A stretch of 64,000 nucleotides of DNA, taken from NCBI RefSeq assembly GCF_000165395.2, contig NC_010575.1, positions 543,001-607,000 of the forward strand. Reading direction: 5' to 3'. The stretch is from Babesia bovis T2Bo. Lineage: Eukaryota; Apicomplexa; Aconoidasida; Piroplasmida; Babesiidae. The notes beneath the pieces are model-generated. The model did no database searches. It had not been told where the DNA came from and was given only the letters and a program-made list of their open reading frames with translations. Below are positions 21,701 to 32,611 of the stretch, piece by piece. The position numbers were made by a program, and so were the translations under genes. Positions within the stretch are counted from its first letter, which is position 1. The number at the start of each line of letters is the position of its first letter.

Positions 21701-22190
21701 CTACCGCAATGTTACCGTTACCTTATGGATGAACTCACTGACCGTATTCTTACCAGGATCTACTTGGAGTTTCCCTTCGGAAACATCGATGAAGTCTTTC
21801 AGTGATTGCTCTTTACCATTGGGATCTAGTTCCCCTAGTGCCTTCCATATTTCCTGTAGTAATCCTTTACCATCCTTTGACAGACTCTCTAGATTCTCCT
21901 TAGCCGTCCCTAGTTCCTTCCCATTACCATTCCCTAGATTCACCTTAGCCTTCTTTAGTGCCTTCTGAGCCGCATCAAGTGCCGCCTTAGCATTCTCTAA
22001 TCCTTTCCCATTCTTCTTCTTCACCCCCTCCTCTAATTTCTTCACTACCTCCAGTACTACCTCTATTACCTTCTCTAGGGCACCCTTTAGTTTCCCTGAG
22101 AGCATGGACTTGTTCTTCTCTAGTACATACTTTCCTGCGTCCACTACTCCCCCTAGGGCCTCTATCAACCCTATTATCAGTATCAGTAAT
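21701..22190 (-). pseudogene. ves1 coiled-coil fragment
   Basis: An open stretch of about 155 codons, rich in Lys, Glu, Ala and Leu, with the VDPGKN motif seen before the second Cys block of ves1-alpha (GKEVDPGKNEVSKAIHKV in copy 1). Both ends break off into unrelated sequence. It is 44 bp from the beta exon 2 fragment and on the same strand, but does not continue it in normal gene order. Confidence 0.7.
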
Positions 22191-22194
22191 TACT

Positions 22195-22252
22195 ATGTAC
22201 TCCTACTGCTATACAGTACCTCATGGTGCCCTATAGGCTAGCAAGGTGATGG
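22195..22252 (+). pseudogene. Inverted scrap of the ves1-alpha intron 2 / exon 3 junction
   Basis: On the plus strand, TACAGTACCTCATGGTG, CCTATAG and then GCTAGCAAGGTGA match the end of intron 2 and the first bases of exon 3 of ves1-alpha (compare 11012-11050). The neighbouring ves1-alpha copy 3 reads on the minus strand, so two ves pieces meet head-on here. The last bases are read as the false C-terminus HHLASL of copy 3. Confidence 0.75.
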
Positions 22253-25200
22253 CGTTGGCCGGTTTGGGTGATTCCTTGCTGGAATTGCCCTCTGAAACCC
22301 ATTGGCAGTGGGCAGCACTGGCCGGAACCACCACAGTGTCCTAAGTGGGATGCAGCAGGTGGATACACGGTGTCTTTGTCTGTGTCAGTGTTTCGTACTA
22401 CGTCACAACTAAATCCTGGTAACCGATCCTCGAGGAATGCCTGGAGGGGGGAGGGGACACCAGTGGTGGTTGGTTGGAGACAGGTCTGACAGAAGCTGGG
22501 TGTTGGTGGTTTGCCACATTTGGTAGAGTGTGACTCACATGCACTGCACTTGGGAGAGGTGCAGATGGAGATGAGCTGGTTAATGGCATCAAGCAAGGCA
22601 TTCTCTTCATCAACCGATACACCTACTGCAAATACATGCGATAGATTCTTTTTTGCTTTCAATAGTTGCCCTTTCTTTTCTTTTATGTGCTCCTCCAGTC
22701 CTCCCTTCAATATCTCCAATGCCTTGTGTAACCCATCTATAGCAGCACTCACTAGGTTCTTACATGGATCAACATCAGCACCGTTCTGCTTGTCTACTAC
22801 CGCCTTAGCCTCCTCCAGTGCATTCTTAGCCTTCTCTTTAGCATCCTTTAGTCCACCCGCCTTCCCTAGTCCCGTCACCTTCTTCTTCACTTCCTCTAGT
22901 ACCTCCTTTAGTACATCCTTGAATCCATTCCCACCATTCACCCCCTCTACTTTCTTTAGTGCCTCCTTCACTCCGTCTAGATCATTCTTTCCCGTATCCA
23001 ACCTCTCCTGGGCATTACCCAATTGTACCACTACATCACCAATAGCCCCCAGTATATCCCTCAGCTTCTCTATTCCTTCCCTTAACTCTTTCACCCCATT
23101 GATCCCCCCTGTGTTCTCAGCCTCCCCTTCCAATGCCTTTAGCTTATTTATTACCCCATCCAACCCCTTCTTTAATCCTTCAACCCTACATTTCCTATCA
23201 TGTTCCATGGGGTTACACCCCAGGCACATCCAGCTGATTACCCCCTTGGAGACTACCCCATCACCATACCTACACTCTCTCCACTTCCCTCCCATAGCAA
23301 CTTTCACGGCACATTGCTTCCTAAGGAAGTAGAGCTGGTAGAATAGAGCCCTAATGTAGTGTACCACCTGGTTGTATGCTTGGATGGACACTGTGGGATA
23401 GGTGAAGCGGCATTCAGTGTTAGCGTATAGGGAGTGAATAGGAGGTTCTTTGGTGCTGTCAGTTCCTTTAGTGCTATGTATTCCTCCTTGGATACCTATG
23501 AGGACCAGTGGGCAGTACTGAGTCACTGCTTGGAAGTGGGCAAAAAGGTTGAATTCATGGACCGTAATGGGATGGGTACGGCCTGTTTGAAGGAATGAGA
23601 GCGTTTTAGTACCATCCTTTTCTGGTGCTACCTTCTTCAATATTTCCTTGGAATGCTGCAGTATCTTTGGATATGCCTCACTATATGGCAGTGCACTTAG
23701 CCAGTAGATGATCTCACGGATTGTCCTAGGAGTCGTAGGAGTATTGCTCTGGGTACTACGCTTTTTCTGCAATCCAGTGAAATACGCACATGATAGAATA
23801 TAGAGCTTGTACAAGGCACCACATTTGTGCATCTGTTCGTCAGTTATGCTGGTGGCGCCATTGCCATTATCTTTCTTGAAGACAGTAGCCTTGCTGCAAA
23901 ATGCACCCCTGTCTACGGTATGTATGTATCCTGCATAGTTCATACCAGCTGGTTGTCTGAATGTATTATCATTATAGTCCCCGCCATGGACAGGACTACC
24001 ATTACCAGTATCCGGGAATCCCAAATATAACATACCCCTAAACCCATCCCATATAACTGCATCCCACCTATTTCTAGGACCACTATTATTAATCATATCC
24101 CTAGGAAACCCTAGGGCCTGTAGCCATTGGGATAGTGTGCCATCATCTAGACCACTGCCATCCAAAATGTGATTGTTCCACCGGGGACTACCCTTGGCCC
24201 ACTTTCCTGTCCAATACATATAAGTAAGTCCACTCCAGATGAGACATACTGACCCTAGTAAGATGCGGGCACAGTGGTGACGTCGTAGGGAAGCACTCCT
24301 ACTATCACTCTTTGTCTCCATCCACGTGTCAACAAGTTGTACCCATGTAAGGGTGAAACCACCATCAGCCCAGTCTCTGGTAGTTTTGGGATATGCCGAC
24401 CTGTATCTGTCCTCCTTATCACAACTACACTTAGCATCCTTCTGACACTTATCCTTACAACTCCCACTATTACAACAACACTTGCAGCATTTGCCTTCTT
24501 TAGCGCATTTGCAGTCCTTGCCAGCACTACATGTGCCACCACCACTACTACAACTACACTGTGCACTACTACTACCACCACTACTACACCTAGTACACTT
24601 CCTTCCCAGTGGTGTTCCTTCGTCGTCCGGCCTGGTCACTTCCCATTTCATACACCCACAGTCCTTGCACGGAGTGTTTTCCTTTACATCCTTTAGATAC
24701 TCGCAATCCGTTTTTATGCCATGTTGATATCCATTGCCACCGACCTTGCAGTTGCCCTTACTGTCCCAACACTTATCTATCTTACTCCACCCAACGAGTG
24801 CACTGAGTACCTGTGCCAGCTGGTCTATGTAGGTCCGGACCACTGCAGTACCACCTAGTCCCTGGACTAGGGAGAAGAGTCCGTTGAGGTGTTCCTTGAC
24901 TTTGTCACTGGTGGCGCCATTGTTGGTACCAGTCTCCTTAGTATCTCCTTGATAGCCTATAGGGCACCGTGAGGTACTGTATACCAGTAGTGGTACTAGA
25001 TAGTACTACTTCTAGTACTGGTTACTTACCATGGTACTCCAGTTGTACTGACTGCAGTAGGTCAGTCACTGCCGCCGCCAGGCCGCATATACATTCTGTA
25101 GAGTGGTGAGTTCAGTAGTACTGGGCGCCGAAGGCGCCCTCTATTATATACGTCGCGCATAACACAGTAATGTCTACAGTAACGTACCATCATCACTCAG

Positions 25201-25275
25201 TGCCTTACCATCCCTACCAGTTACCCTCAGGACCCAGTCAATGGCCTCCTTCAGGTTGGTGGGAGAGTCAGCGTT
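22231..25275 (-). pseudogene. ves1-alpha, copy 3, broken at both ends
   Basis: Exons on the minus strand: exon 1 remnant about 25275-25188, exon 2 25095-25030, exon 3 24956-22231. Exon 1 keeps PTNLKEAIDWVLRVTGRDG, but upstream the frame meets a TGA without any ATG, and the sequence becomes non-ves near 25275. Exon 3 is open through the first Cys block, the coiled coil and the second Cys block, but stops after GITQTGQR, where it joins an inverted ves scrap. The second half with the membrane span is absent. About 907 bp (about 23956-24862) looks identical to copy 1 (about 3672-4578). It cannot be expressed as VESA1 and is a likely conversion donor or recipient. Confidence 0.85.
25123..25139. 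repeat. GCGCC hairpin in the ves1-alpha copy 3 intron 1
   Basis: GGGCGCCGAAGGCGCCC is a 7-bp stem with a GAA loop, at the same place as the hairpin in intron 1 of copy 1. It is the last member of this hairpin family in the window. Confidence 0.7.
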
Positions 25276-25365
25276 AGAATTTCAACATGCGATTATACTT
25301 TCACAGTCAATTTATATGGAAAAGCAACACAGCAACTTCTTAGGTAACTACAGATGCGTAATCAT

Positions 25366-26855
25366 CTACAAATTAGAGTTCCGATATGTTTCAAATGAAA
25401 CGAGATAGTCGTGGAGCAGAAAATTATTTTCTGCATCTTGGACAGAATCCTTCGATTTCATAAGTTCGTCAATATCAACATGACCGACGTGCTATATGAT
25501 CGTTGTAGTAACCGTAACAGCAACTTACCTCTAAATAAGCTACCACCAATTCTTCTTGCTGCTTAAAGCTCAAATCGGCAATACCTTTTGGTTCTAGGTT
25601 GCGTTGTTCATTCATGACCAATTCCTGCGGTGTTGGATGGTTGACTGAGCGCCTATTAATACAAAACATCCACAACTCACACAATATCATTGGAGTAGGT
25701 TGCGTTACTTTGCGTATAGCTCCACCACGTGCCGAAGGTTCGTTTTTGGCTCTCAAGATAGGACAGTTTTTGATAAATAGACGGTTACGTACAGGGGTTT
25801 TCATAGATGATAGATGCTGCTCTAGTTTCTCCTTACGAGCTTCCAATGCCCGCAGCTTTTCAACCTTGGACGCATCATTCTTTACTATTTCAGTAAGTAA
25901 CTCTATTTCATGTGATGTTCGCTGTATTGTAGTAATAAGTTGGCTCCGTCCCCCCTGAAATGTTACGTCGTCATCCGATTCTTTGAATAACCTTTTCTCC
26001 AAAATCTGGCGTACGTCATCGTCAGTGAAGGTAAACTACAAATAGTTACGTTATTTCAATCCAACTTACATTTCGAAGGTTAATTGCTACCCTATTTAAA
26101 TCTCGCAGTAGATTGGCACCGCCGAACTTTATCTGTTCTTGCGTAATAGGAGAGCTGCATATTTCATTCAATCCAACCCTACACAAGACTTCTGACAGAG
26201 GCTCTGTCATTACCCTCCCCAAAAGGCAATACATGGTTTTACCTAGATACTCATAAATGTCATGATCACAATTGTTGCCTGTTGTGCTACCATATACTGG
26301 ATAATCCTCTGAAGTTATTAATCGCTCAACATGAAATATAACATGGGAGTTGATGAGATGAGGGTACTGCGAGCTGATGGAGTCTGGTGATGCATCAGGG
26401 TTAACGAATATGTGTAAAATACTACCAACCAAGTATTTAGAACGGTTTGGATGATCCATGATATGCAGTGCCCTGATCCTAGATATTCGTGCTCTGTTTA
26501 CTAGAATCACCGGAGCAGGTTCTAGAGTTCGCGCATCATCAGTAAATAACGTATCTGATCTATTGCTTCTATTCATCTTCACCGTTATATCATCGTTTAT
26601 ATTGGTCATCGTATCAAAGTCTTCTGTGTCCATGGCACTGCTTTGGGGTATTTCAGACCCATCATTCACACGTTTAAGTAGACCTTTTGTGTTGAATAGA
26701 CGTTCACGTTGGCGTTTCTTCAAAATTTCGGCATGTTGTTCTGCCAGCAGCATTTCTCTTTGGAAATCTGTCATGGTACTGTCATCCTTTGGCATTAAGG
26801 GGTCCAACCGCAACGCGTCGCTTCCAACGGCGGTCCTAGCACACTTGGGATCCAT
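25366..26855 (-). CDS. Plus-3 domain protein, RTF1-like (Paf1 complex)
   Basis: Three exons: 26855-26070, 26035-25529 and 25491-25366, giving 472 aa. The introns are 34 and 37 bp. The N-terminus has a DFQREMLLAEQHAEILKKRQ helix. Around residue 105 a Plus-3-like domain starts (VNRARISRIRALHIMDHPNR, then YLVGSILHIFV) and runs to about residue 262. A region FTDDDVRQILEKRLF and a coiled coil follow (LRALEARKEKLEQHLSSM), then VRNRLFIKNC. This order matches RTF1, which binds phosphorylated Spt5 and promotes histone modification during RNA polymerase II elongation. The identification rests on domain order and weak motifs. The start MDPKCARTAVG has an AAGATGG context, although the frame is open further upstream. 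This is the first core gene beside the ves cluster. Confidence 0.6.
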
Positions 26856-26990
26856 CTTACAAATGTTGGAACAGTGATTAAAATGGTGATACAATATGAG
26901 ATTCTGTACCAATGAGGTGTGTTTTGGCCAACCGACACCGTCTACGACACCATTTACATGCTCAACATAAAGCGAAGACAATACTACCAC

Positions 26991-27323
26991 AACTTAGAAG
27001 ATTAGCCTAAAAAATAGAATGTACAACAATCACATCACACTCAAACTGTTCCATCATCAGGTGCTAAGAGCCGATACAATGTCTACACACCATAGAGTGA
27101 TCCTGATCACAGACGATATTTTTTTTTATGTCTAAGGCACACGTATATCTGTGTATAATTTATCACTGACATTCATTCCACATATTCATTTTAAAGTGGA
27201 GAGGAGTTGGTTTAAACATCTTTCGGGCACCAGAATGACGCGTATCTGCTTTAGCTTCAAAATCTCGCAAAACAGCCACATTTCACTCTTGAGGTGGCAT
27301 TTTATACCATCATCTGATAGCGA
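26991..27323. other. Spacer
   Basis: No gene was seen. It contains an 11-base T run around 27118-27128 and AT-rich sequence, and presumably holds the promoter of the RTF1-like gene and the 3' end region of the next. Confidence 0.4.
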
Positions 27324-29852
27324 TTAATTTAAAAATGAGTGTAAGAACCTACGAAAGCAATCCTGAGCGCGTAAAATGTGCACTACTGTTCGAATGTCAG
27401 GATAGAAGAAGTCAACCGTGATATTGTCTATCATCCAATGTTCTTCAAACGCGTAGCCTTCAAAACGTTTGGAAAGCCAGTCTGATAGTATTTGGCGCCT
27501 TTTACCGGCCTGTGAATGTGGAAGCTTATGATTGATGGGAAATGAATTAGCATTATTTCCCATTACAAGGCCATATTTTACCATACCACCAAATCCATCT
27601 GGAACACTAGTTGACTGTGGTTGCATAAGTTCCATATAAGCTGCATAGAATAGTGGGCGTTTATACCGCTGGTATTCTAGAACGTCCATTAGTACCGCTG
27701 TAGGCTTGCGTAGGCAGAAGTCGAATAGTGGCTGAGCCAGCTTCGCCGAATATTCTGCATTGTTTGTGAACTCTATGAACCTCAACATGACAGCGGCGAC
27801 TTCAGGGTCATCCAACCGTTCGGCACAGTGTAATATGCGATCTAAAATCCCATTGGCCAGCTTCGCATATACCACACGAGATGTGGTCAAACATTTAATG
27901 ATATCAGCAAGATCATGGAAACCAACGTCACTTTTGTACCTTATTTGTTTTTCAATGGATGTTTGTATAATGCTGAAGAGGGTGAGCACATAGCTTAATT
28001 CTAATTCGATTTTAGTAAGACACTGTAAAAGCTTGATGAGTCCCTTTAGAGGTATCACCTCAGTAACACTATCGCTTTTATCAATATAGATTACGGCCGG
28101 TGATATTTGTTCGAAACACCTATGATCGATTTGTTCGGACGTTTTATCCTGGAGACACATAACGCTTAATAGACCATCAGTTGTTTTTACAACATTGGGT
28201 AAATCACTACCGTTAAAATCCACGTCAGAATTTAATGCCAAAGCTCCGAGTTTTTCCGTGTTACCGGATTGAACCATTGCCGCACTAACATGTGGAAACA
28301 GAAGCATAAAGCCAGTTTCCAAGATAGTCATATTATAACGTTGCATATTGAGGGATACATATAGATGGAGAACTTCGATTATGGCCGAACAATTCGACTT
28401 ATTCTTTTCAAGTACATCATTAACCAGTGGTACCAAGTACTTCCTATGCCTTCGTGCTACGATTTGCGTCAGGCACTTGAAGCCGTGTAATAATTGTGGA
28501 CCGCTACACGATGCCAACTTTTTTTGAGCTATTTTGGAGAATAATCGGGATATATTCACAGCAGAGCTGTTGATATAAAGGGTATTACAGCACGACAACA
28601 ATTTTAAAAACGTGGTCCCATCTAAGGAATGTACCATATCACTTTCGATGTTTTTAACCAGTATTTTCCTTATGACGCTGTTTTGCTTGAATATGAGAGA
28701 TAAGGCCAGACAGTGGTTGATCATATCATTGTGCGGCATCAAATCAATGTGAGTTTCAAATTCGCTTCTCAACATAGTATTTAGCATTTGACACTCTTCA
28801 CTGTAGATGTTGCTGGAGATACTTGGGGTGGTCATCAAGTATATATGTTTCAAGTATGGCAATAATAGAAGCAACATACTCTTTTCCTCATGGACCATAA
28901 ACTCGTATTTATATAGTAAGGCCTCCATAGTTGAAGTGTATAACCCGTCTTCACAATAAGCGCACCTATACATAAATTGCAAGATATTCAACAAAGTTTT
29001 CGTATCAAATGTAAAAATTTGTTTCTTTAACTCCTCCATATACAAGCATGTGTATACTGAAATAGCGCCCTCAGTATTGATTTGATTCATTAGATATATT
29101 ATTGATAGTACTGTATCGACAACTTGGCTATCTATGCCTTTTACAAGACCATCTATCAACAATTCATTCACCAATCCGCAAACTTCTACATTGCCTTTTT
29201 TTGGAGTGTTTTCCAATAGCAACAGCAGATGGTTGCAATAATGTAGACATGATTTATAAGTACCATTTTTCTTCCTCAAGGCCGTGATCAAACTCAATTG
29301 CGCATGGTGTGTTGCAGCATCTTCTAAAGCCTTCAATAATTCAAGTGCCAATTCTAATGGTTCTGTGTCTAAAACCTTGCATTGGTTAACTACGATTGAA
29401 ATCATATACTTAATAAATGGGTTGTTCATAAGGTATGTATGCTTGAAGTCCCGTGTACAGTCGTTTATAAGAGGAATAATACTACGTAAAATCTTCATAT
29501 TTCTATCAATGTAGTGTTCTATCTCCTTCTGGGAGGCATTTTGTGGATATTTCTTCAGATTGCCTAAGGCTTCTAGTTTGCTGGCAACGGTAGCATTGTC
29601 ATCACCGTTAACACACATATCTACCGTTTTACCTGCATGTATCCAATTTAAATTATTATCCAAATGACACATGATCCCTATATTACGTTTTCTTTGTCGA
29701 GATACGCTAACATCGCAATGTATCATTCTCGACTGTATATGCCTTGGTGTAACCACTGTACATGATTTTAGTAATAAAGGGCTACAAGAGTAGGGTATAA
29801 CAATCCTCATTTTGTATGACAAATCATATACGAGATGGTATAAGCCCGTCAT
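27324..29852 (-). CDS. Large helical protein of unknown function, possibly organellar
   Basis: A single open frame of 842 aa. I recognise no catalytic motif. The N-terminus is basic with hydrophobic patches (IVIPYSCSPLLLKSCTVV, then RQRKRN), which could be a mitochondrial presequence. The body is made of short amphipathic helices rich in Leu, Ile and Cys, which fits a helical-repeat protein. The C-terminus has HWMIDNITVDFFYPDIRTVV and ends FLHSFLN. Apicomplexans have many mitochondrial RNA-binding proteins with helical repeats and a RAP domain, but no full RAP motif can be seen. The start could also be Met15. Confidence 0.75.
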   Translation of the reverse strand: MTGLYHLVYDLSYKMRIVIPYSCSPLLLKSCTVVTPRHIQSRMIHCDVSVSRQRKRNIGIMCHLDNNLNWIHAGKTVDMCVNGDDNATVASKLEALGNLKKYPQNASQKEIEHYIDRNMKILRSIIPLINDCTRDFKHTYLMNNPFIKYMISIVVNQCKVLDTEPLELALELLKALEDAATHHAQLSLITALRKKNGTYKSCLHYCNHLLLLLENTPKKGNVEVCGLVNELLIDGLVKGIDSQVVDTVLSIIYLMNQINTEGAISVYTCLYMEELKKQIFTFDTKTLLNILQFMYRCAYCEDGLYTSTMEALLYKYEFMVHEEKSMLLLLLPYLKHIYLMTTPSISSNIYSEECQMLNTMLRSEFETHIDLMPHNDMINHCLALSLIFKQNSVIRKILVKNIESDMVHSLDGTTFLKLLSCCNTLYINSSAVNISRLFSKIAQKKLASCSGPQLLHGFKCLTQIVARRHRKYLVPLVNDVLEKNKSNCSAIIEVLHLYVSLNMQRYNMTILETGFMLLFPHVSAAMVQSGNTEKLGALALNSDVDFNGSDLPNVVKTTDGLLSVMCLQDKTSEQIDHRCFEQISPAVIYIDKSDSVTEVIPLKGLIKLLQCLTKIELELSYVLTLFSIIQTSIEKQIRYKSDVGFHDLADIIKCLTTSRVVYAKLANGILDRILHCAERLDDPEVAAVMLRFIEFTNNAEYSAKLAQPLFDFCLRKPTAVLMDVLEYQRYKRPLFYAAYMELMQPQSTSVPDGFGGMVKYGLVMGNNANSFPINHKLPHSQAGKRRQILSDWLSKRFEGYAFEEHWMIDNITVDFFYPDIRTVVHILRAQDCFRRFLHSFLN

Positions 29853-30036
29853 TTTGATTCAAACGAGGATTAGGACTACTTTCGTAAAACGGTGTTCGTT
29901 TTCTGCGGAGCTTAGAGGATGGAAGCGACGAAAACAGATTCTCATCCTCTCCATCCACTGACACTACAACAATGATCAAAATTATATCGTTTGGTACGCA
30001 AGCAATACGTAGGTGTATACAACAAGGAATCTCGAA

Positions 30037-30450
30037 TTAATGCCTTTCGTGTTTGAAACATATCCAATGTGCCATAAGTTGGTGTTCGATCGCATCTATT
30101 GCCATTTGGTTAGACAAAGATTGTACAAAGGAATCGTCGAGCAACAACTCCAAAATGCGAATGCAATATGGGTACTTGACGTATTGTATGTATTGCGGCA
30201 ACCTGAAGTATTGCAGGTAAGATATGTACGCTCTAAAGCGCCGATCCTCAAAATATCCTCTGGTAGCTAAAAAATGGAGGTAATGCGGATTGCCTAGACA
30301 TTGGACGAATTCTAGTTCGGCTTCAAATCTCATTTGATCATTGTGCTCCGCTAGTAATATTGTATAAGATTCTAATATTCACGTACCGTCTATCATAGCC
30401 GATGTCTTGACATTGTCGGTTTCCGCCGATACGGCGGCACAGTCATCCAT
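30037..30450 (-). CDS. MED31: Mediator complex subunit 31 (MED31/SOH1)
   Basis: Two exons, 30450-30387 and 30350-30037, with a 36-bp phase-1 intron, 125 aa. The second exon carries the conserved MED31 core: RFEAELEFVQCLGNPHYLHF, then LATRGYFEDRRFRAYISYLQY, then PQYIQYVKYPYCIRILELL. MED31 is a small, highly conserved part of the Mediator middle module, which links regulators to RNA polymerase II. The first exon adds MDDCAAVSAETDNVK, a typically variable N-terminus. Starting at the Met in exon 2 would give 98 aa and still keep the fold, but the splice closes cleanly. It is divergent from HUB1 with 208 bp between the start codons. Confidence 0.93.
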
Positions 30451-30658
30451 AGATGTGCAACAATCAATTATGATTGGAGATGATACAGATCTTATAGTAG
30501 GAATCCAGATGGGGAGACAAGAGCGCCAACATACGGAATAAAATTGCATGAAATCGCACCAAGATTATGTTAAAACAATATAAGAATTCTTCTGCAACAT
30601 ATACTGATATAATTGGATCGATATACTTAACACACTGATATCATTTCCAGGCCAAACT

Positions 30659-30988
30659 ATGGCTCAGGTAAGTATACTCTCGCTAGCACTATATTTCCAT
30701 TATGTTACATCATTCATACATTTTTCAGATGATAGAGGTGATTCTTAACGACCGTTTGGGCCGTAAGATAAGGGTTAAATGTAATAGTGATGACACGATA
30801 TTAGATCTCAAAAAATTGGTGGCAGCTCAAACAGGTAACATTTAACACATTATGCACATATATTTAAGTTAGGAACTAGGTATGACAAAATTAGAATTCA
30901 AAAGTGGTATACCATTTACAAGGATCACATAACATTGGAGGATTATGAGATAAAAGATGGCATGGGTCTTGAATTGTTTTACAATTAA
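30659..30988 (+). CDS. HUB1: Ubiquitin-like modifier HUB1/UBL5
   Basis: Exons 30659-30667, 30729-30834 and 30873-30988, 76 aa. The core begins [18 protein letters not shown] and runs through [19 protein letters not shown] to [15 protein letters not shown], matching UBL5/Hub1 almost along its full length of 73 residues. Hub1 has no C-terminal di-glycine. It binds the spliceosome without covalent attachment and affects the choice of weak 5' splice sites. The first exon encodes only Met-Ala-Gln before the usual start Met, so the 61-bp first intron ends directly at the canonical AUG. A genome of tiny introns is a natural setting for this factor. Confidence 0.95.
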
Positions 30989-31558
30989 ATAATTCATGCC
31001 ACAATTGGAATATAGGATTGATATTCATGCTCCACTGCTTGTGAAATCACCATGTGGCAACCAGAGCCCTGAAAATTCACATGGTCGGAAAACAAGAAAG
31101 ATGACGACCATTTCAACACACACCTTCAATATCACACACACTATAGATATTATTTATTGTATTTATTTATTTGTTACTTTTTTAGTGTGATATGAGTAAA
31201 TAGCATTATCTTGGTCGCACGCCTCCACTACAGGTTTAATATAATCCGCGAATTTGCAACACATTTACTCCGCAGATAATTAAACATCTCTGTTGTGATA
31301 AATCTAAATGGTATGTGAAGAGTTTTTAGGTTTTGCAAATACACTATGTCCATAAACAGTTAGACATGACACAGTAGCCAACTGGTATTGACATCAACAG
31401 CTGTGTTATATTACTGGCAAGGGTCTATTCACGCTTGAGCGTTGCTTTGTCTATGAGGATGGCGGGAGAGAGTGACTATGTAAGGGAAGAGAATACTACA
31501 TGTGAGATCACTGCAGCTTGGATGATCGCATTTTCAAGCCATTAATCGCACTTGCAAG
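30989..31558. other. Spacer
   Basis: No gene was supported. It is AT-rich with T runs near 31160-31180. It holds the HUB1 3' region and the promoter of the DHHC gene. Confidence 0.4.
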
Positions 31559-32611
31559 ATGTTTCTTGACATATCAAGACGACAACAGAAAGTTCTGTCC
31601 TTAATAGGCACTTTTGTTGCCCTAACATTTCCCATTGTATTGTTTTCGACTTCTCAGGTGGCGTACATTTACCAACATCTAAGCTACTGGGCGCCTACGA
31701 TAATATACTGCGTATATACGGCGCTTATATTTCAATTCATACTTGTATGCGCTAGCAATCCTGGGTTCTTAGAGAAGAAGCAATTTCCTGGCCACGCTTA
31801 CAATCACCTATCCGGATCGCATCGTCGCGTGGCTCCGCAGAGATTTCTTGAGGTACATATTAACGGCCAGCCTGTCAGATCAAAGTATTGCGTCACATGT
31901 CACATATACAGGCCTCCTAGGACAGTGCATTGTTCTAGCTGTGGCGGTTGCGTGCTTCGATACGATCATCACTGCCCATATGTGGCAAATTGTATTGGCT
32001 TTAACAATTACAGAAGGTTTTCTTACTTTGTGGCAACATGCTGCTTGTACTATTTGCTGATGTTTCTTGCTGGAGTTTACCGCTTCGTTGGTTTCTTTCC
32101 TCAGCTCTGGATGACTTTCCACACCTTCCCTACATCTTCGACTTGCACGGTTATATCTATGGTACTATCAATTTTAATTCTTTGGCTTGTAAGCGGCCTC
32201 TGCTGTTTCCACGTGGTAATTATTGTTAAAGGGCAAAGTACGTATGATCGTCTAAAAGGTACCTATGGAGACTTCAACCCCTTCTACCGTGGCTGCCGTC
32301 AAAGTGCTCGTGATATGCTGTGCACCACAACTCGAGTGCCTGCTTTTACAAATCCACTGAAGCCGCGTTTAGGTGGCACGACATTGTTCCAACCCGGCGC
32401 AATGTTCACTTCTAAGGAACATCAAGAGGAAATGCAACGCCAGAATGACGATTTCAACGGAGCTGATACCTTGAATAAGTTGAACACGCACGAGAAGAAC
32501 ACCTTAAAGTACATAAGGACGTTTGGTCAATCTGAGCTTGCCATACTTTCTCAGCAAGCTCAAGATATTACCACCTTTAATTCACCATATGTGGACATGG
32601 TACCCCAATAA
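31559..32611 (+). CDS. DHHC-type protein S-acyltransferase (palmitoyltransferase)
   Basis: A single exon, 350 aa. Two membrane spans lie in the first 65 residues ([18 protein letters not shown] and [19 protein letters not shown]). The Cys-rich DHHC domain is at about 110-160: [20 protein letters not shown], then [20 protein letters not shown]. Two more spans follow ([18 protein letters not shown] and [20 protein letters not shown]). Thus all zinc ligands and the catalytic Cys of DHHC are present. The C-terminus after the TTxE-equivalent position is about 120 residues, polar and probably cytoplasmic. The enzyme attaches palmitate to Cys residues of membrane proteins. Location (Golgi, plasma membrane or inner membrane complex) cannot be told. 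Confidence 0.95.
   Translation: MFLDISRRQQKVLSLIGTFVALTFPIVLFSTSQVAYIYQHLSYWAPTIIYCVYTALIFQFILVCASNPGFLEKKQFPGHAYNHLSGSHRRVAPQRFLEVHINGQPVRSKYCVTCHIYRPPRTVHCSSCGGCVLRYDHHCPYVANCIGFNNYRRFSYFVATCCLYYLLMFLAGVYRFVGFFPQLWMTFHTFPTSSTCTVISMVLSILILWLVSGLCCFHVVIIVKGQSTYDRLKGTYGDFNPFYRGCRQSARDMLCTTTRVPAFTNPLKPRLGGTTLFQPGAMFTSKEHQEEMQRQNDDFNGADTLNKLNTHEKNTLKYIRTFGQSELAILSQQAQDITTFNSPYVDMVPQ

Noticed and set aside
22511..23332. 273-codon plus-strand ORF
   Set aside because: Antisense of the coiled coil in ves1-alpha copy 3, the same artefact as above.
27324..29852. Idea that the 842-aa protein is a RAP-domain protein
   Set aside because: The C-terminus has some suggestive residues, but the characteristic RAP pattern could not be seen, so the function is left open.
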